Shown here: piece after piece, positions 1 to 7,829 of the stretch | How the letters are laid out: each line of letters opens with the position of its first letter | Numbering within the stretch: position 1 is the first letter of the stretch | Assembly (NCBI GenBank): GCA_965198415.1 | Contig: CBDAPN010000008.1 | Coordinates: 62,001-126,000 of the forward strand | From: Endozoicomonas sp965198415 | Lineage (GTDB): Bacteria; Pseudomonadota; Gammaproteobacteria; Pseudomonadales; Endozoicomonadaceae | Length of the DNA: 64,000 nucleotides | Direction of reading: 5' to 3' | Translations under genes and position numbers: made by a program | Notes under the pieces: generated by a model | Database searches by the model: none | Told to the model about the DNA's origin: nothing | Seen by the model: the letters and a program-made list of their open reading frames with translations, nothing else

Positions 1-113
1 TCACTGCCGGGTTGGGGGTTTCTCCGTGGGATCTGTTTGGCCTGACGGCGGCGGTAATGGTTGGCGAAGACAATGCCTTTGGTGGGGCGTTGCAGTTTAG
101 TGCGAAATTCTAG
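1..113 (+). CDS. C-terminal end of an outer-membrane beta-barrel protein (partial)
   Basis: A reading frame is open from the window edge to a TAG at 111-113 and gives 36 residues. They end in alternating polar/hydrophobic residues and a terminal phenylalanine (LQFSAKF). This is the usual C-terminal signature of outer-membrane beta-barrels recognised by the BAM complex. The family cannot be named from this fragment; a porin or a small outer-membrane channel is possible. The 5' part lies outside the window. Confidence 0.5.
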   Translation, partial: TAGLGVSPWDLFGLTAAVMVGEDNAFGGALQFSAKF

Positions 114-187
114 GAGCGTATTCGGCCTGCTGTTTGCAGGAAGTCTAGCGTACCTGTGACTGCTCCCTGCCCTAACGCACCTAGGGC

Positions 188-254
188 TAAATACCCAAAG
201 GGCATAAATACCCAAAGGGCATAAATACCCAAAGGGCATAAATTCCCAAGGGCA
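188..254. repeat. 17-bp tandem repeat, four copies
   Basis: Three exact copies of TAAATACCCAAAGGGCA are followed by a fourth, 16-bp variant copy and a truncated TAAAGG. The same unit recurs as a cluster near 48.8 kb, so it is an interspersed repeat family of this genome. CCC and GGG inside each unit could form only a very short stem. No gene overlaps it, and its function is unknown. Confidence 0.9.
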
Positions 255-384
255 TAAAGGCGGGGCCTCTGACTTCACAAGCAGCCGCCGGTCGTTATAG
301 ACCGGACTATCTGTATATGCATGATCATCGTGAGACGACTTATGCAGTTTGTAAGTAGCTTCTTAAATTAATACCCTAAAACGA

Positions 385-413
385 CAAAAAGCCCGTAAAA
401 AACGGGCTTTTTG
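385..413 (-). terminator. Rho-independent terminator of the tRNA operon
   Basis: A hairpin with stem AGCCCGT/ACGGGCT is flanked by A and T runs. On the minus strand it follows directly after tRNA-Arg and ends in a T run, so it terminates the Ser-Arg tRNA transcript. It could also work in the other direction. Confidence 0.85.
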
Positions 414-416
414 ATA

Positions 417-493
417 TGGCGCGCTCGGGAGGATTCGAACCTCCGACCGCCTGGTTCGTAGCCAGGTACTCTATCCAGCTGAGCTACGAGCGC
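417..493 (-). tRNA. tRNA-Arg (anticodon ACG)
   Basis: The minus strand folds into a standard cloverleaf. A 7-bp acceptor stem starts GCGCTCG, the D arm carries AGCTCAG...GGATAGAG, and the anticodon loop CTACGAA is closed by a CCTGG/CCAGG stem. The T arm has GGTTCGAATCC, and CCA is encoded. The anticodon ACG is read as ICG and decodes CGU/CGC/CGA. It is the second gene of a two-tRNA unit. Confidence 0.95.
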
Positions 494-512
494 GTTATGT
501 ACATTGTTGATC

Positions 513-603
513 TGGCGGTGAGAGAGGGATTCGAACCCTCGGTACGCGATTAACGCACACACACTTTCCAGGCGTGCTCCTTCAGCCACTCGGACACCTC
601 ACC
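513..603 (-). tRNA. tRNA-Ser (anticodon GGA)
   Basis: This class II tRNA on the minus strand has acceptor stem GGTGAGG and the serine-type start GGTGAGGTGTCCGAGTGG. Its anticodon loop CTGGAAA sits in a CACGC/GTGTG stem. It also has a long variable arm, a T loop GGTTCGAATCC and an encoded CCA. It lies about 20 bp upstream of tRNA-Arg on the same strand and is presumably cotranscribed with it. Confidence 0.95.
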
Positions 604-642
604 GTTTGCTCCGGCCGTTACCGCCCCGAACAGGTGGCGTAC

Positions 643-669
643 TTTATATCACCTGCACCACAAAGGCAA
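643..669 (-). promoter_or_regulatory. Possible sigma-70 promoter of the tRNA unit
   Basis: On the minus strand TTGCCT is followed after about 15 bp by TATAAA. A GC-rich stretch (GTACGCCACC) comes next, as is usual for discriminators of stringently controlled stable-RNA promoters. The start would fall some 30 nt before tRNA-Ser. The spacer is short, so the -35 assignment is uncertain. Confidence 0.35.
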
Positions 670-788
670 AAAAATATATACCTGATCGCTAAAAAGTTAA
701 CCCGGATGCTTTTGACCGGATTTTTGTGCACGACCACACGGATTTGGGAGCCAATAACGCATACACGGGGCTTCTTCTTAAAAGCCGC

Positions 789-1634
789 CTAGCGCAAGCG
801 ATTCAGACCAAACAGTTTACTGAGCATTTTCTCCAGCAAAGCAGTGGGCACTAATGATTTGAGCAGAGGAAATGTCCGACTGCCGTTACCAAGGCGGAGA
901 ATATTCAGGTTGCGTCCGGACTCCAGTTTATTGATTAAGTCGCAGCAAAAGCGCTCAGCGGATGTTGGGTTGTTTTGTGAAGCATTTGCACGTTTATGCA
1001 GGCTTTTCTCAATGGGCATGTAAATGCTGTCTGGCTTTAAAATCTTCTTGAGTGCTGCGGTGGCGTTTGTTGCAAAGTGTGACTTAACTGCGCCGGGCTG
1101 AACCGAAATGACTTTCACCCCAAAGGGTTTCAGCTCCATTCGCAGCACATCAGAAAGCGCATTAAACGCCGCCTTGGACGCACAATAACTGCCAGAGAAG
1201 GGCGTAAACAACACACCAGAGACACTGCCAATATTAATAATTGTGCCCGCTTTTCGTGCGCACATAGCGGGTGCCACGGCACGAATTAACGCCATAGGTG
1301 CAAATACATTAGTGGCAAACTGGTGTTCCAGCTCTGCTATGGGCAGGTCGATTAACGGTCCCATGCTGCCATAGCCGGCATTGTTTACCAGTATGTCGAG
1401 GTGTCCGTCGCTATTGATTATGTGTTGTACTGTCTCTTGAACTTGGTCTGGGCTGGTGACATCCAGCGCCAGTATTTGGATGCCTAGCTTTTCCAGCTCC
1501 TGAATGCTCTGCAACTTTCGTGCAGTCGCCCAAACACGATAGCCTCTTTGACGAAACTCTAAGGCCATAGCTCGTCCTATCCCAGAGGAGCAACCGGTAA
1601 TCAGTACGTTTGTGGGTTTTGCTGTTGTCGTCAT
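789..1634 (-). CDS. Short-chain dehydrogenase/reductase (SDR)
   Basis: A classical SDR with an N-terminal Rossmann fold. Visible motifs are the dinucleotide-binding TGCSSGIG, the NNAG segment and the catalytic YCASK with an upstream Ser region (IGSVSG). It is expected to be a cytosolic NAD(P)-dependent alcohol/ketone oxidoreductase. The substrate cannot be read from sequence. The frame extends upstream to a TTG at 1682, but the ATG at 1634 places the TTTNVLITG-like start at the usual distance from the fold and is preferred. No strong ribosome site is visible for either start. It stands alone, divergent from the phytochelatin-synthase-like gene. Confidence 0.85.
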   Translation of the reverse strand: MTTTAKPTNVLITGCSSGIGRAMALEFRQRGYRVWATARKLQSIQELEKLGIQILALDVTSPDQVQETVQHIINSDGHLDILVNNAGYGSMGPLIDLPIAELEHQFATNVFAPMALIRAVAPAMCARKAGTIINIGSVSGVLFTPFSGSYCASKAAFNALSDVLRMELKPFGVKVISVQPGAVKSHFATNATAALKKILKPDSIYMPIEKSLHKRANASQNNPTSAERFCCDLINKLESGRNLNILRLGNGSRTFPLLKSLVPTALLEKMLSKLFGLNRLR

Positions 1635-1751
1635 TACGCGCTCATTTCGCTGCGAACTATTAAAAGAACCGTTATTTGACAAATTCTAATCAGAATTTTG
1701 CACTGACTGCTATATCTAATAGTTAACTAATGTGTTTAGGGAATACATACA

Positions 1752-2450
1752 ATGACATATTTTATCCGAGCCAGTCTGATTCTGCTTTTATCGTTGCCGG
1801 GCTTTTGCTTTGCGTCCGTTAATGAGGAGGCCATTTTCTATTGGAATAGCCCGGAGTCGATGTCACTGCAAAAAAAATTACCGCAAACCGCTGACCTTTG
1901 GCAGCTGATGCCCCGGATGGTCACACAAAAAAATCAAACCTACTGCGGTATTGCCAGCGCTGTTATTGTGCTGAACACCCTGAAGAGTAACCAGCCCGGC
2001 GACCCGATGTATTACCCATATCACTACATTACTCAGGACAGTTTTTTTACTCCCGCGGTACTGCCTTTTCTGGCACCAAAGTCGGTGATGATGCGCGGTA
2101 GTAATATGTCGGAGCTGCAGCAGGCCATCAGCTCTCACGGTGTGCGGGTGCAAGCCATTGGTGGCGATAGCCTGAACCCGGAGGATTTGCGGCAGTTTTT
2201 GCAGGAAAAACTGAACAGTAGTGAGCATTTTGTGCTGGCTAACTATCTGCGAACAGGGGTTCATCAAGACGGCGGCGGACATTGGTCGGTTCTTGGTGCT
2301 TACGATGCAGACAGTGATCGGGTATTGATTATGGACGTCGCCCGCTATCGTTATGCGCCGGTCTGGGTGAAAACTTCTACCCTACTAAACGCTTTAAACA
2401 CAGTTGACTCTGGCGGTACCACAAGAGGTCTGTTGGTAATTTCCCGGTGA
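1752..2450 (+). CDS. Secreted phytochelatin synthase-like cysteine protease
   Basis: A 232-residue protein with a cleavable signal peptide (about residues 1-21, ending CFASV), so it acts outside the cytoplasm. The rest matches the catalytic half of the phytochelatin synthase family. Cys65 lies in QTYCGIAS, His177 in GGGHWSVLGAY and Asp195 in LIMDVARYRY, which form the papain-like triad. The size matches bacterial half-length enzymes of the cyanobacterial alr0975 type. Those cleave glutathione to gamma-Glu-Cys plus glycine and make little phytochelatin (family knowledge). The plant-type Cys-rich C-terminal domain is absent. A role in periplasmic glutathione turnover or metal handling is inferred. 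There is no operon partner. Confidence 0.85.
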   Translation: MTYFIRASLILLLSLPGFCFASVNEEAIFYWNSPESMSLQKKLPQTADLWQLMPRMVTQKNQTYCGIASAVIVLNTLKSNQPGDPMYYPYHYITQDSFFTPAVLPFLAPKSVMMRGSNMSELQQAISSHGVRVQAIGGDSLNPEDLRQFLQEKLNSSEHFVLANYLRTGVHQDGGGHWSVLGAYDADSDRVLIMDVARYRYAPVWVKTSTLLNALNTVDSGGTTRGLLVISR

Positions 2451-2880
2451 CATACTTTCTTCACTAAATCGACTTGCCGATTCTAGTGGGGGCTGCTAAT
2501 CGGGAATTAGGTGCAACCCACTGTGTCAAATAACATAGCCTTTCGCTGTCGTACAGGTTGTCGAACCACGACAGGGAAACTCTTTACGCATACGCTGTGT
2601 GCCAGCGCATCGGCAGTAGAAGCCAGAAAATGGTTTGATTTGTTTCTCGTAGTTAGTTAAGCAACGGTGGCGCTTGAGTATTTGGCCAGAGGCTTATCTG
2701 TCTGTTGAGTAGGCTGTTGTCTCAGTCACCAAGGCCATTATGCAGTGCATTGAAGTTAGTTCATGGGCTTGCTCTACGTAAGCCTCGCTATCCATCTCCA
2801 TCCAAACCTTCAAAGGTCGATGCTTTCCCACCAATGAGAGGCTAGGGATGGAGAATTGTGCAAGGTTCGTTAAATCGCAA
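2451..2880. other. Intergenic region without a recognisable gene
   Basis: About 430 bp with no convincing reading frame. It holds an imperfect inverted repeat near 2484-2522 (AGTGGG...TGCTAAT against ATTAGGTGCA..CCACT). A second stem of CTCCATCC/GGATGGAG near 2800-2855 encloses the small hairpin ACCTTcaAAGGT. Both may be terminators or remnants; neither has a clear T tract. Confidence 0.5.
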
Positions 2881-4845
2881 TTAATTGTTGGGGCTGTCGT
2901 CTGGGCGAAACTGTTTTTCGTATTCGGACCATTGGTATTCCGAGGGTTCCTGCTCTAGGCGGGCTAACTCATCTTCTAGTGAAGTGCTCTGATTTTCTTG
3001 CATAGCAAAGTCGTTTTCCAGATCAGACAGCTTGGACTCAAGTACAGAGAAGTCCGCAAGTTCTTGTTGTTCGGGTTTCGTCTGGGGTTCGGTTTCAGGT
3101 GTGTGATTCTCTTCTTCGGCTGACAAGGCAGCATCAGCAGATTCTGTAGGCGTTTCGGTGCTCTCTTGGCTTTCCTGCGAAGGTTCGGCTGTTTTGGTGG
3201 CAGGCTCTTCCACTGGCGGCTCTTTCAGCTCTTCAGCTTTGTTAGCCTTTTTGGCTTTTTTTGATGCTTTTTTTGCGGGCTGTTTTGTTTTATCAGGCTC
3301 GGCGGTTGCTTCTAAAGCTTCCAGCTCTTGTGCTTCAAGGGGTTCTAGGTCGGCAGTTTCGAGGGTTTTTGCAGGTAGTTCTTTTTTAACCCGAACGCCC
3401 AGAGCCAGAAATTGGTCAGCTTGGGCAATGAGATTGCCACGGCCATGTTTTAGAGTTCCCATGGCGTCATCGTAGGTGGTGCGGGCATTGCCAAGCTGGG
3501 TGTCGAGCTTTTCCATTTTCTCTACAAATATCCGCAGTTTGTCGTACACCTGCCGGCCTTTGTCGGCCAGTTTACGGGTGTTGGCGTTCTGCCGCTCAAT
3601 GGTCCACAGGTTGGCCACGGTCTTTAAGGTTGCCAGCAGCGTTGTAGGCGTTACCACTACGATGCGTTTTTCAAAGGCGTCGTTGAATAGTTGTTGGTCG
3701 TACTGGAAGGCAGAAATGAAAGCCGGCTCAATGGGCATAAACATAAAGACAAAATCCGGCGCCTTGATCTCGGGCAAGCTGGGGTAGTCTTTCTGGTTAA
3801 GGCTGTTAATGTGGTTACGAATGCTCTGAATATGCCGAGCCATGGTGGCTTCGCGGTCAGCGTCCGTTTCGGCATTTACGTAGGCCATGTAATCCACCAG
3901 CGATACTTTGGAGTCAATGATCAGGTGTTTGCCTTCTGGCAGGTGGACGATAAAATCAGGGCGCTGGTTTTGGCCGTTTTCATCTTTGAAGTTGGCCTCA
4001 CGCTGGTACTCTTGCCCTTTGATCAGGCCGCTGCTGTCAAGAATGGTCTCAACCTGCATTTCGCCCCAGTTGCCCTGTAGTTTTTTATCACCTTTCAGGG
4101 CTTTGGCCAGGTTTTGGGCGTCGTCGGTCATTTTGCGATTCAGCTGGTGCATGGTTTCGAGCTGCTGCTTAAGAGCCGCACGGCCAAGGTTATCTTCTTT
4201 ATGGGCTTCTTCGATTTTGTTACGAAACTCACCCAGTTGCTCTTTGAAAGGGGTTAGCAGGGTGTTGAGTTGTTCGTGGTGCTGTTGCGAAAGGACTTTG
4301 CCTCTGGCTTCAAAAATTTCGTGGGCGAGGTGCTTGAACTCTTGTTTTAGGGCATCTTTGTTTTCTTGTAGCTGCGCTACGGCTTTTTGGTTTTGCAGTT
4401 GTTGTTCTTCCAAGCGGGTCTCAAGCTCTTTTGCCCGTTGTTCGCTCTGACTGCGTGCGGATCGCTCACCAGCGAGCTCCTGAGCCATGTCCTGTTGTTC
4501 TTTGTTTTTTTCGGCATCACGTTTGCGCTCAGCGATCAACATGGCTTCCAGACGACCAGCTTTAATCTGGTGTTGACTGAGCTGCTCATTGAGATTTTTG
4601 GTCTCTTTTTCCAGGTGGGTACGGCTCTGGTCCAGTTGCTCTTGCAGGTTCTTTTTCTGCTCAGTGAGCTCAATCTGCAGCTCAGTTTTTTGGTCGGTAG
4701 TTTGACTTAGCTGGGTTTGCAGAGAGTCCAACTCACGTTCCATTTGTGATGCAAGATTTTTTTGTGTTTGTCGGCTCATAAACCACGCCAGTGCAAAGGA
4801 TAGCAGCGAGGCTATGGCAATAATAATCAGGGCGGTAGGCGTCAT
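2881..4845 (-). CDS. rmuC: DNA recombination protein RmuC
   Basis: RmuC-family protein of 654 residues. It has an N-terminal membrane anchor (about residues 5-22) and a long Gln/Glu-rich coiled coil (about 25-230). The nuclease-like RmuC domain follows (about 245-470) with GNWGEMQVETIL and PDFIVHLPEGKHLIIDSKVS, where the PDF and IDSK residues belong to the predicted PD-(D/E)XK-like site. RmuC limits inversions at short inverted repeats (established for E. coli). Unusual here is a tail of roughly 170 residues after the domain, first Lys/Ala-rich, then very acidic and Glu/Thr-rich. Several long antisense frames across the gene are a by-product of its biased composition. Confidence 0.92.
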   Translation of the reverse strand: MTPTALIIIAIASLLSFALAWFMSRQTQKNLASQMERELDSLQTQLSQTTDQKTELQIELTEQKKNLQEQLDQSRTHLEKETKNLNEQLSQHQIKAGRLEAMLIAERKRDAEKNKEQQDMAQELAGERSARSQSEQRAKELETRLEEQQLQNQKAVAQLQENKDALKQEFKHLAHEIFEARGKVLSQQHHEQLNTLLTPFKEQLGEFRNKIEEAHKEDNLGRAALKQQLETMHQLNRKMTDDAQNLAKALKGDKKLQGNWGEMQVETILDSSGLIKGQEYQREANFKDENGQNQRPDFIVHLPEGKHLIIDSKVSLVDYMAYVNAETDADREATMARHIQSIRNHINSLNQKDYPSLPEIKAPDFVFMFMPIEPAFISAFQYDQQLFNDAFEKRIVVVTPTTLLATLKTVANLWTIERQNANTRKLADKGRQVYDKLRIFVEKMEKLDTQLGNARTTYDDAMGTLKHGRGNLIAQADQFLALGVRVKKELPAKTLETADLEPLEAQELEALEATAEPDKTKQPAKKASKKAKKANKAEELKEPPVEEPATKTAEPSQESQESTETPTESADAALSAEEENHTPETEPQTKPEQQELADFSVLESKLSDLENDFAMQENQSTSLEDELARLEQEPSEYQWSEYEKQFRPDDSPNN

Positions 4846-4902
4846 GGGTTACTCTCTCTAAGCGTCAGTTGGAACTATCTACTGACAACTCAGACAGGTT
4901 CT

Positions 4903-4950
4903 TAAATAAAAAAGTTCAGGTCAATCGAAAAAAAATCTCATTGACCTGAA
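4903..4950 (-). terminator. Rho-independent terminator of the sigma/ChrR operon
   Basis: On the minus strand an 11-bp perfect stem TTCAGGTCAAT/ATTGACCTGAA follows the chrR stop and ends in a T-rich tract (CTTTTTTATTT). It separates the operon from rmuC downstream. Confidence 0.9.
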
Positions 4951-4958
4951 ATCGGCGC

Positions 4959-5603
4959 CTATAACTGGAAAAATGGCTGGAGAAGTCTGGGCACGAGACC
5001 TTTAAAACGCAGTGGCCCGTCGGTGGCTATCAGGCAGATACAACCTTCGTGGGTGTCGGCTACTGGCTGGTGGGTTATGTCCGGGTCTACATCGGCCACA
5101 TCACCCGCCGAAAAACGTCCAAGTTCATCACTGTAAGACCCTTTGAGTACCAAGGTCAGTTCTGAGCCTCGGTGGCCGTGGGATGGCATGCACGTACCAG
5201 CAGAAATTTTGAGCAGCCGCAGTCTGCCCCGGGACGCCGGTAGAATAAATTGCTTCATGCCAGGAGCCATAGTGCGCCAATGGAGGTCACTAAACCAAGA
5301 CCCAAGTAGCGGGCGCAGGGGCTCAGGGATATCGCCCTCTGCTTCCCGGTTATGCAGGGAGATTTCTTGGTCGTGTTCAATATCAAGCAGTGCCATCATT
5401 TGGGCCCGCTTACCATCGGAGATCGTTGCAGCGGTTTCCTGCTCTAGCAGCACCATACCCATTTGTTCTGCGTCTGCCACTTTGCTGCGGCACTGATCGC
5501 ACACAGATAGGTGGCAGGCCACGGCCAAGGCCAGAGAGTCGGGCAGGCTGCCAGCGCCATAGCTGAGCAGCGTACTGTCATCGGGGTGGTGGTTACAGCT
5601 CAT
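4959..5603 (-). CDS. chrR: ChrR-type zinc-binding anti-sigma factor with cupin domain
   Basis: A 214-residue protein of the ChrR family. The N-terminal anti-sigma domain has His6, His31, Cys35 and Cys38 (HLSVCDQC), the exact positions that bind zinc in Rhodobacter ChrR. The C-terminal half is a cupin with metal-ligand-like residues around PSHGHRGSELTLVLKG and the later DITHQP. In Rhodobacter ChrR releases its sigma factor on exposure to singlet oxygen (established), and the same role is inferred here. The ATG overlaps the sigma-factor stop (ATGA), so the pair is translationally coupled. A strong terminator follows. Confidence 0.92.
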   Translation of the reverse strand: MSCNHHPDDSTLLSYGAGSLPDSLALAVACHLSVCDQCRSKVADAEQMGMVLLEQETAATISDGKRAQMMALLDIEHDQEISLHNREAEGDIPEPLRPLLGSWFSDLHWRTMAPGMKQFILPASRGRLRLLKISAGTCMPSHGHRGSELTLVLKGSYSDELGRFSAGDVADVDPDITHQPVADTHEGCICLIATDGPLRFKGLVPRLLQPFFQL

Positions 5604-6184
5604 GACCGACCTCCAATACGAACCCGCAATTTATCAAAAGCCAACCTCAGGCCGGACTTGACGCTACCGATGGGCATGTCCATATCTTCTGCTATTTCCC
5701 GGTGCGATTTTCCTTCGAAATACACTTTGTACACCAATTGAGCTTGTTGTTGAGGAAGGGCATTTAAGGCTTCGCTCAACCGATCAGAGTCACACACGGC
5801 CAGACTTGGCGTGTAATCTACCTCGGGATAACTGTTTAAAGGGGAGAGCAACTCAGGCTTGTCTTTTCGCAGCCGGTCGATCCAGAGATTCCTAGCGATA
5901 CGATAGATCCAGGTAGATGCAGTGGCTTTTGACGGATCGTAACTGTCGGCCTTGCGCCAAACAGACAACATGGTCTCTTGTACCAACTCTTCCGCCAAAC
6001 CTTCGTGAGCCCCTTTTTTGATTAAAAAACTTTTTAAACGCGGAGCAAAGTAATCATAAATAACCATGAACAGTGTTTTGTCGCGACGTTGTGCTAACTC
6101 AACCAGAATCTGCTTGAAATCCTGCTTAGCTGCCTGGTCGGGGTTCGATTCCATAAGGGGTTCTACAAGCCGTAGTTGCACCAT
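5600..6184 (-). CDS. rpoE: ECF RNA polymerase sigma factor (RpoE/ECF11-like, partner of ChrR)
   Basis: A group IV sigma factor. Region 2 includes AEELVQETMLSVWRKADSYD and the STWIYRIARNLWIDRLR helix. Region 4 is ALPQQQAQLVYKVYFEGKSH followed by the helix-turn-helix around IAEDMDMPIGSVKSGLRLA. It directs polymerase to a photooxidative-stress regulon when freed from ChrR (inferred from family). The frame runs up to an ATG at 6247, but that ATG lies upstream of a candidate autoregulatory promoter whose transcript would start near 6208. The start is therefore set at the ATG at 6184, which has GGAAATT just before it. The ATG at 6154 is a second option. Expression is probably autoregulated. Confidence 0.92.
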   Translation of the reverse strand: MVQLRLVEPLMESNPDQAAKQDFKQILVELAQRRDKTLFMVIYDYFAPRLKSFLIKKGAHEGLAEELVQETMLSVWRKADSYDPSKATASTWIYRIARNLWIDRLRKDKPELLSPLNSYPEVDYTPSLAVCDSDRLSEALNALPQQQAQLVYKVYFEGKSHREIAEDMDMPIGSVKSGLRLAFDKLRVRIGGRS

Positions 6185-6216
6185 AATTTCCGAATCTTCT
6201 AATACATGACACTCAA

Positions 6217-6243
6217 TACGCAAATAAAAAAGAATTCGGATCA
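6217..6243 (-). promoter_or_regulatory. Candidate ECF promoter for rpoE-chrR (autoregulation)
   Basis: On the minus strand TGATCC (-35) is followed by exactly 17 bp and then CGTA (-10). This agrees with the promoter type known for RpoE/ChrR (ECF11) sigma factors. The divergent operon has the same two elements with the same 17-bp gap. Its position upstream of the 6184 ATG fits autoregulation. Confidence 0.75.
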
Positions 6244-6321
6244 TCATGTCGCTTAATTGAAGACCAAAACCTGATGCTGCTATTTTATAGTAGACAGTGT
6301 GGCAAACGGCCTGTTTTCTCG

Positions 6322-6348
6322 TGATCCGGTTTCAATACGCTGCACGTA
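6322..6348 (+). promoter_or_regulatory. Candidate ECF promoter for the FAD-oxidoreductase/cfa operon
   Basis: TGATCC and CGTA are separated by 17 bp, about 70 bp upstream of the first gene of the divergent operon. The elements and spacing are identical to the promoter of the sigma-factor gene. The five downstream genes are therefore likely direct targets of this sigma factor. Confidence 0.78.
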
Positions 6349-6420
6349 GATACAGCTAGCAGTTTTGGTCTATTTGTATAATTTTTTTGCAGCGAATAAA
6401 AGCAACAGGGAGCCTCATTA

Positions 6421-7827
6421 GTGTCCACTAAAGGAATGAACATCGCCGTAGTCGGTTCGGGTATCAGTGGCTTGTCGTGTGCCTGGTTACTCTCCAAGCA
6501 ACATCAGGTTACCCTTTTTGAAAAAGATGATCGTTTCGGTGGCCACAGTCATACGGTCTCTGTCGATAGCGAAAAAGCGGACAGCGAAAAAAAAGACGCC
6601 AAGTCTGTACCCGTTGATACGGGATTTATTGTTTTCAATGAAAAAACCTACCCAAACCTTGTCGCCTTTTTTAAGCATCTGAAGATCCCATACGTTCCCA
6701 CAGATATGTCCTTCGCTGTCTCTTTGAATAACGGCTCCCTTGAGTATGCAGGCACCGACTTGCGAGGACTTTTTGCCCAGAAAAAAAATCTTTTTCGCCC
6801 TGGTTTTTGGTTCATGCTGGCTGACATTCTGCGTTTTTACCGTAACAGTGAGCTGTGGCTAAAAACGACGGACGCTTCTTTAACGCTTGGGCAGTTGCTG
6901 CACCGTGAACGGTTCAGTTATCGCTTTATCCACGACCATCTGATCCCTATGGGCTCCGCCATTTGGTCTACACCGGCGGATAAAATGCTTGATTACCCGG
7001 CACTGGCGTTTCTGCGCTTCTGCTCAAACCATGGTTTGTTGCAGATTTCGGATCGTCCACAATGGCAGACTGTAAAAGGCGGAAGCCGTGAATATGTGCA
7101 ATGTATTATTCAGCATCTTGGCGATACAGCTCTGACTAATCGCTGTATCCGTAAAGTGAAACGCTTTTCTGATCGAGTTCAACTCACCGACTTTCAGGGT
7201 AAGGAGTGGAGTTTCGACCATGTGGTCATGGCCTGTCATGCCGACACCACTCTCAATCTGTTGACGGAGCCGGATGAGCTTGAGCAAAATTTACTGGGTG
7301 CATTTACTTTTCAGCGCAATAAGGCTCTGTTGCACAGCGATGAAAGACTCATGCCTGAAAGTAAAAAAGCCTGGGCCAGCTGGAATTATCTGGGCTCAAA
7401 AAGCTCTGCCAGTAATCAAGGTCCTGCGGTCACTTATTGGATGAACAACCTACAGCACCCCATTAAGCGCCTTGGTGCTCCACCGCTGTTTGTCACTCTG
7501 AACCCTGAGCAGGAGCCAGCCCCTGAGCTGATTCATGGCTGTTATCTTTACGATCATCCGGTCTTTGACCGTGCCGCCATTGAAGCCCAGGAAAAAATGT
7601 GGGAACTTCAGGGAAGAAACCGAACTTGGTATTGCGGCGCCTGGATGGGCTATGGTTTTCACGAAGATGGGCTGCAGTCGGGTCTGGCAGTGGCAGAAAG
7701 CCTTGGCGGAATTCGCCGCCCATGGCAGGTTGCAGGTGAAAACGACCGAATCCATCGAACCGATCTTTTCGGCAAGAGTTGTGGTAATAAAAATACCGAT
7801 TTGCAGCTTATACTTCAGGAGTCGTAA
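6421..7827 (+). CDS. FAD-dependent amine oxidase-like oxidoreductase
   Basis: A 468-residue flavoprotein with an N-terminal FAD-binding Rossmann motif (VVGSGISGLSCAWLL) and acidic end FEKDDRFGGHSHT, typical of the flavin amine oxidase/NAD(P)-binding_8 group. Homologues stand beside DUF1365 and cyclopropane-fatty-acid-synthase genes in RpoE-ChrR regulons (family knowledge), where they are thought to modify fatty-acyl chains. The start is taken as GTG at 6421 with AGGGAG about 9 nt upstream. An in-frame ATG at 6436 is possible. The gene is first in an operon with 2-bp spacing to the next. Confidence 0.85.
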   Translation: MSTKGMNIAVVGSGISGLSCAWLLSKQHQVTLFEKDDRFGGHSHTVSVDSEKADSEKKDAKSVPVDTGFIVFNEKTYPNLVAFFKHLKIPYVPTDMSFAVSLNNGSLEYAGTDLRGLFAQKKNLFRPGFWFMLADILRFYRNSELWLKTTDASLTLGQLLHRERFSYRFIHDHLIPMGSAIWSTPADKMLDYPALAFLRFCSNHGLLQISDRPQWQTVKGGSREYVQCIIQHLGDTALTNRCIRKVKRFSDRVQLTDFQGKEWSFDHVVMACHADTTLNLLTEPDELEQNLLGAFTFQRNKALLHSDERLMPESKKAWASWNYLGSKSSASNQGPAVTYWMNNLQHPIKRLGAPPLFVTLNPEQEPAPELIHGCYLYDHPVFDRAAIEAQEKMWELQGRNRTWYCGAWMGYGFHEDGLQSGLAVAESLGGIRRPWQVAGENDRIHRTDLFGKSCGNKNTDLQLILQES

Positions 7828-7829
7828 GA

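Noticed and set aside
188..254. Possible CRISPR array
   Set aside because: The units are contiguous 17-mers without spacers, and no cas gene lies nearby.
574..792. Plus-strand reading frame of 72 codons over the tRNA-Ser leader
   Set aside because: It overlaps the tRNA end and its promoter, has no ribosome site and no protein-like pattern.
2795..2855. Structured RNA element downstream of rmuC
   Set aside because: A CTCCATCC/GGATGGAG stem with an inner hairpin is visible, but there is no known family, promoter or terminator to support a separate RNA.
3158..4710. Several long plus-strand frames antisense to rmuC
   Set aside because: They follow from the Gln/Glu/Lys/Ala-biased codons of rmuC. 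Their translations are Ser/Leu/Cys-rich without motifs.
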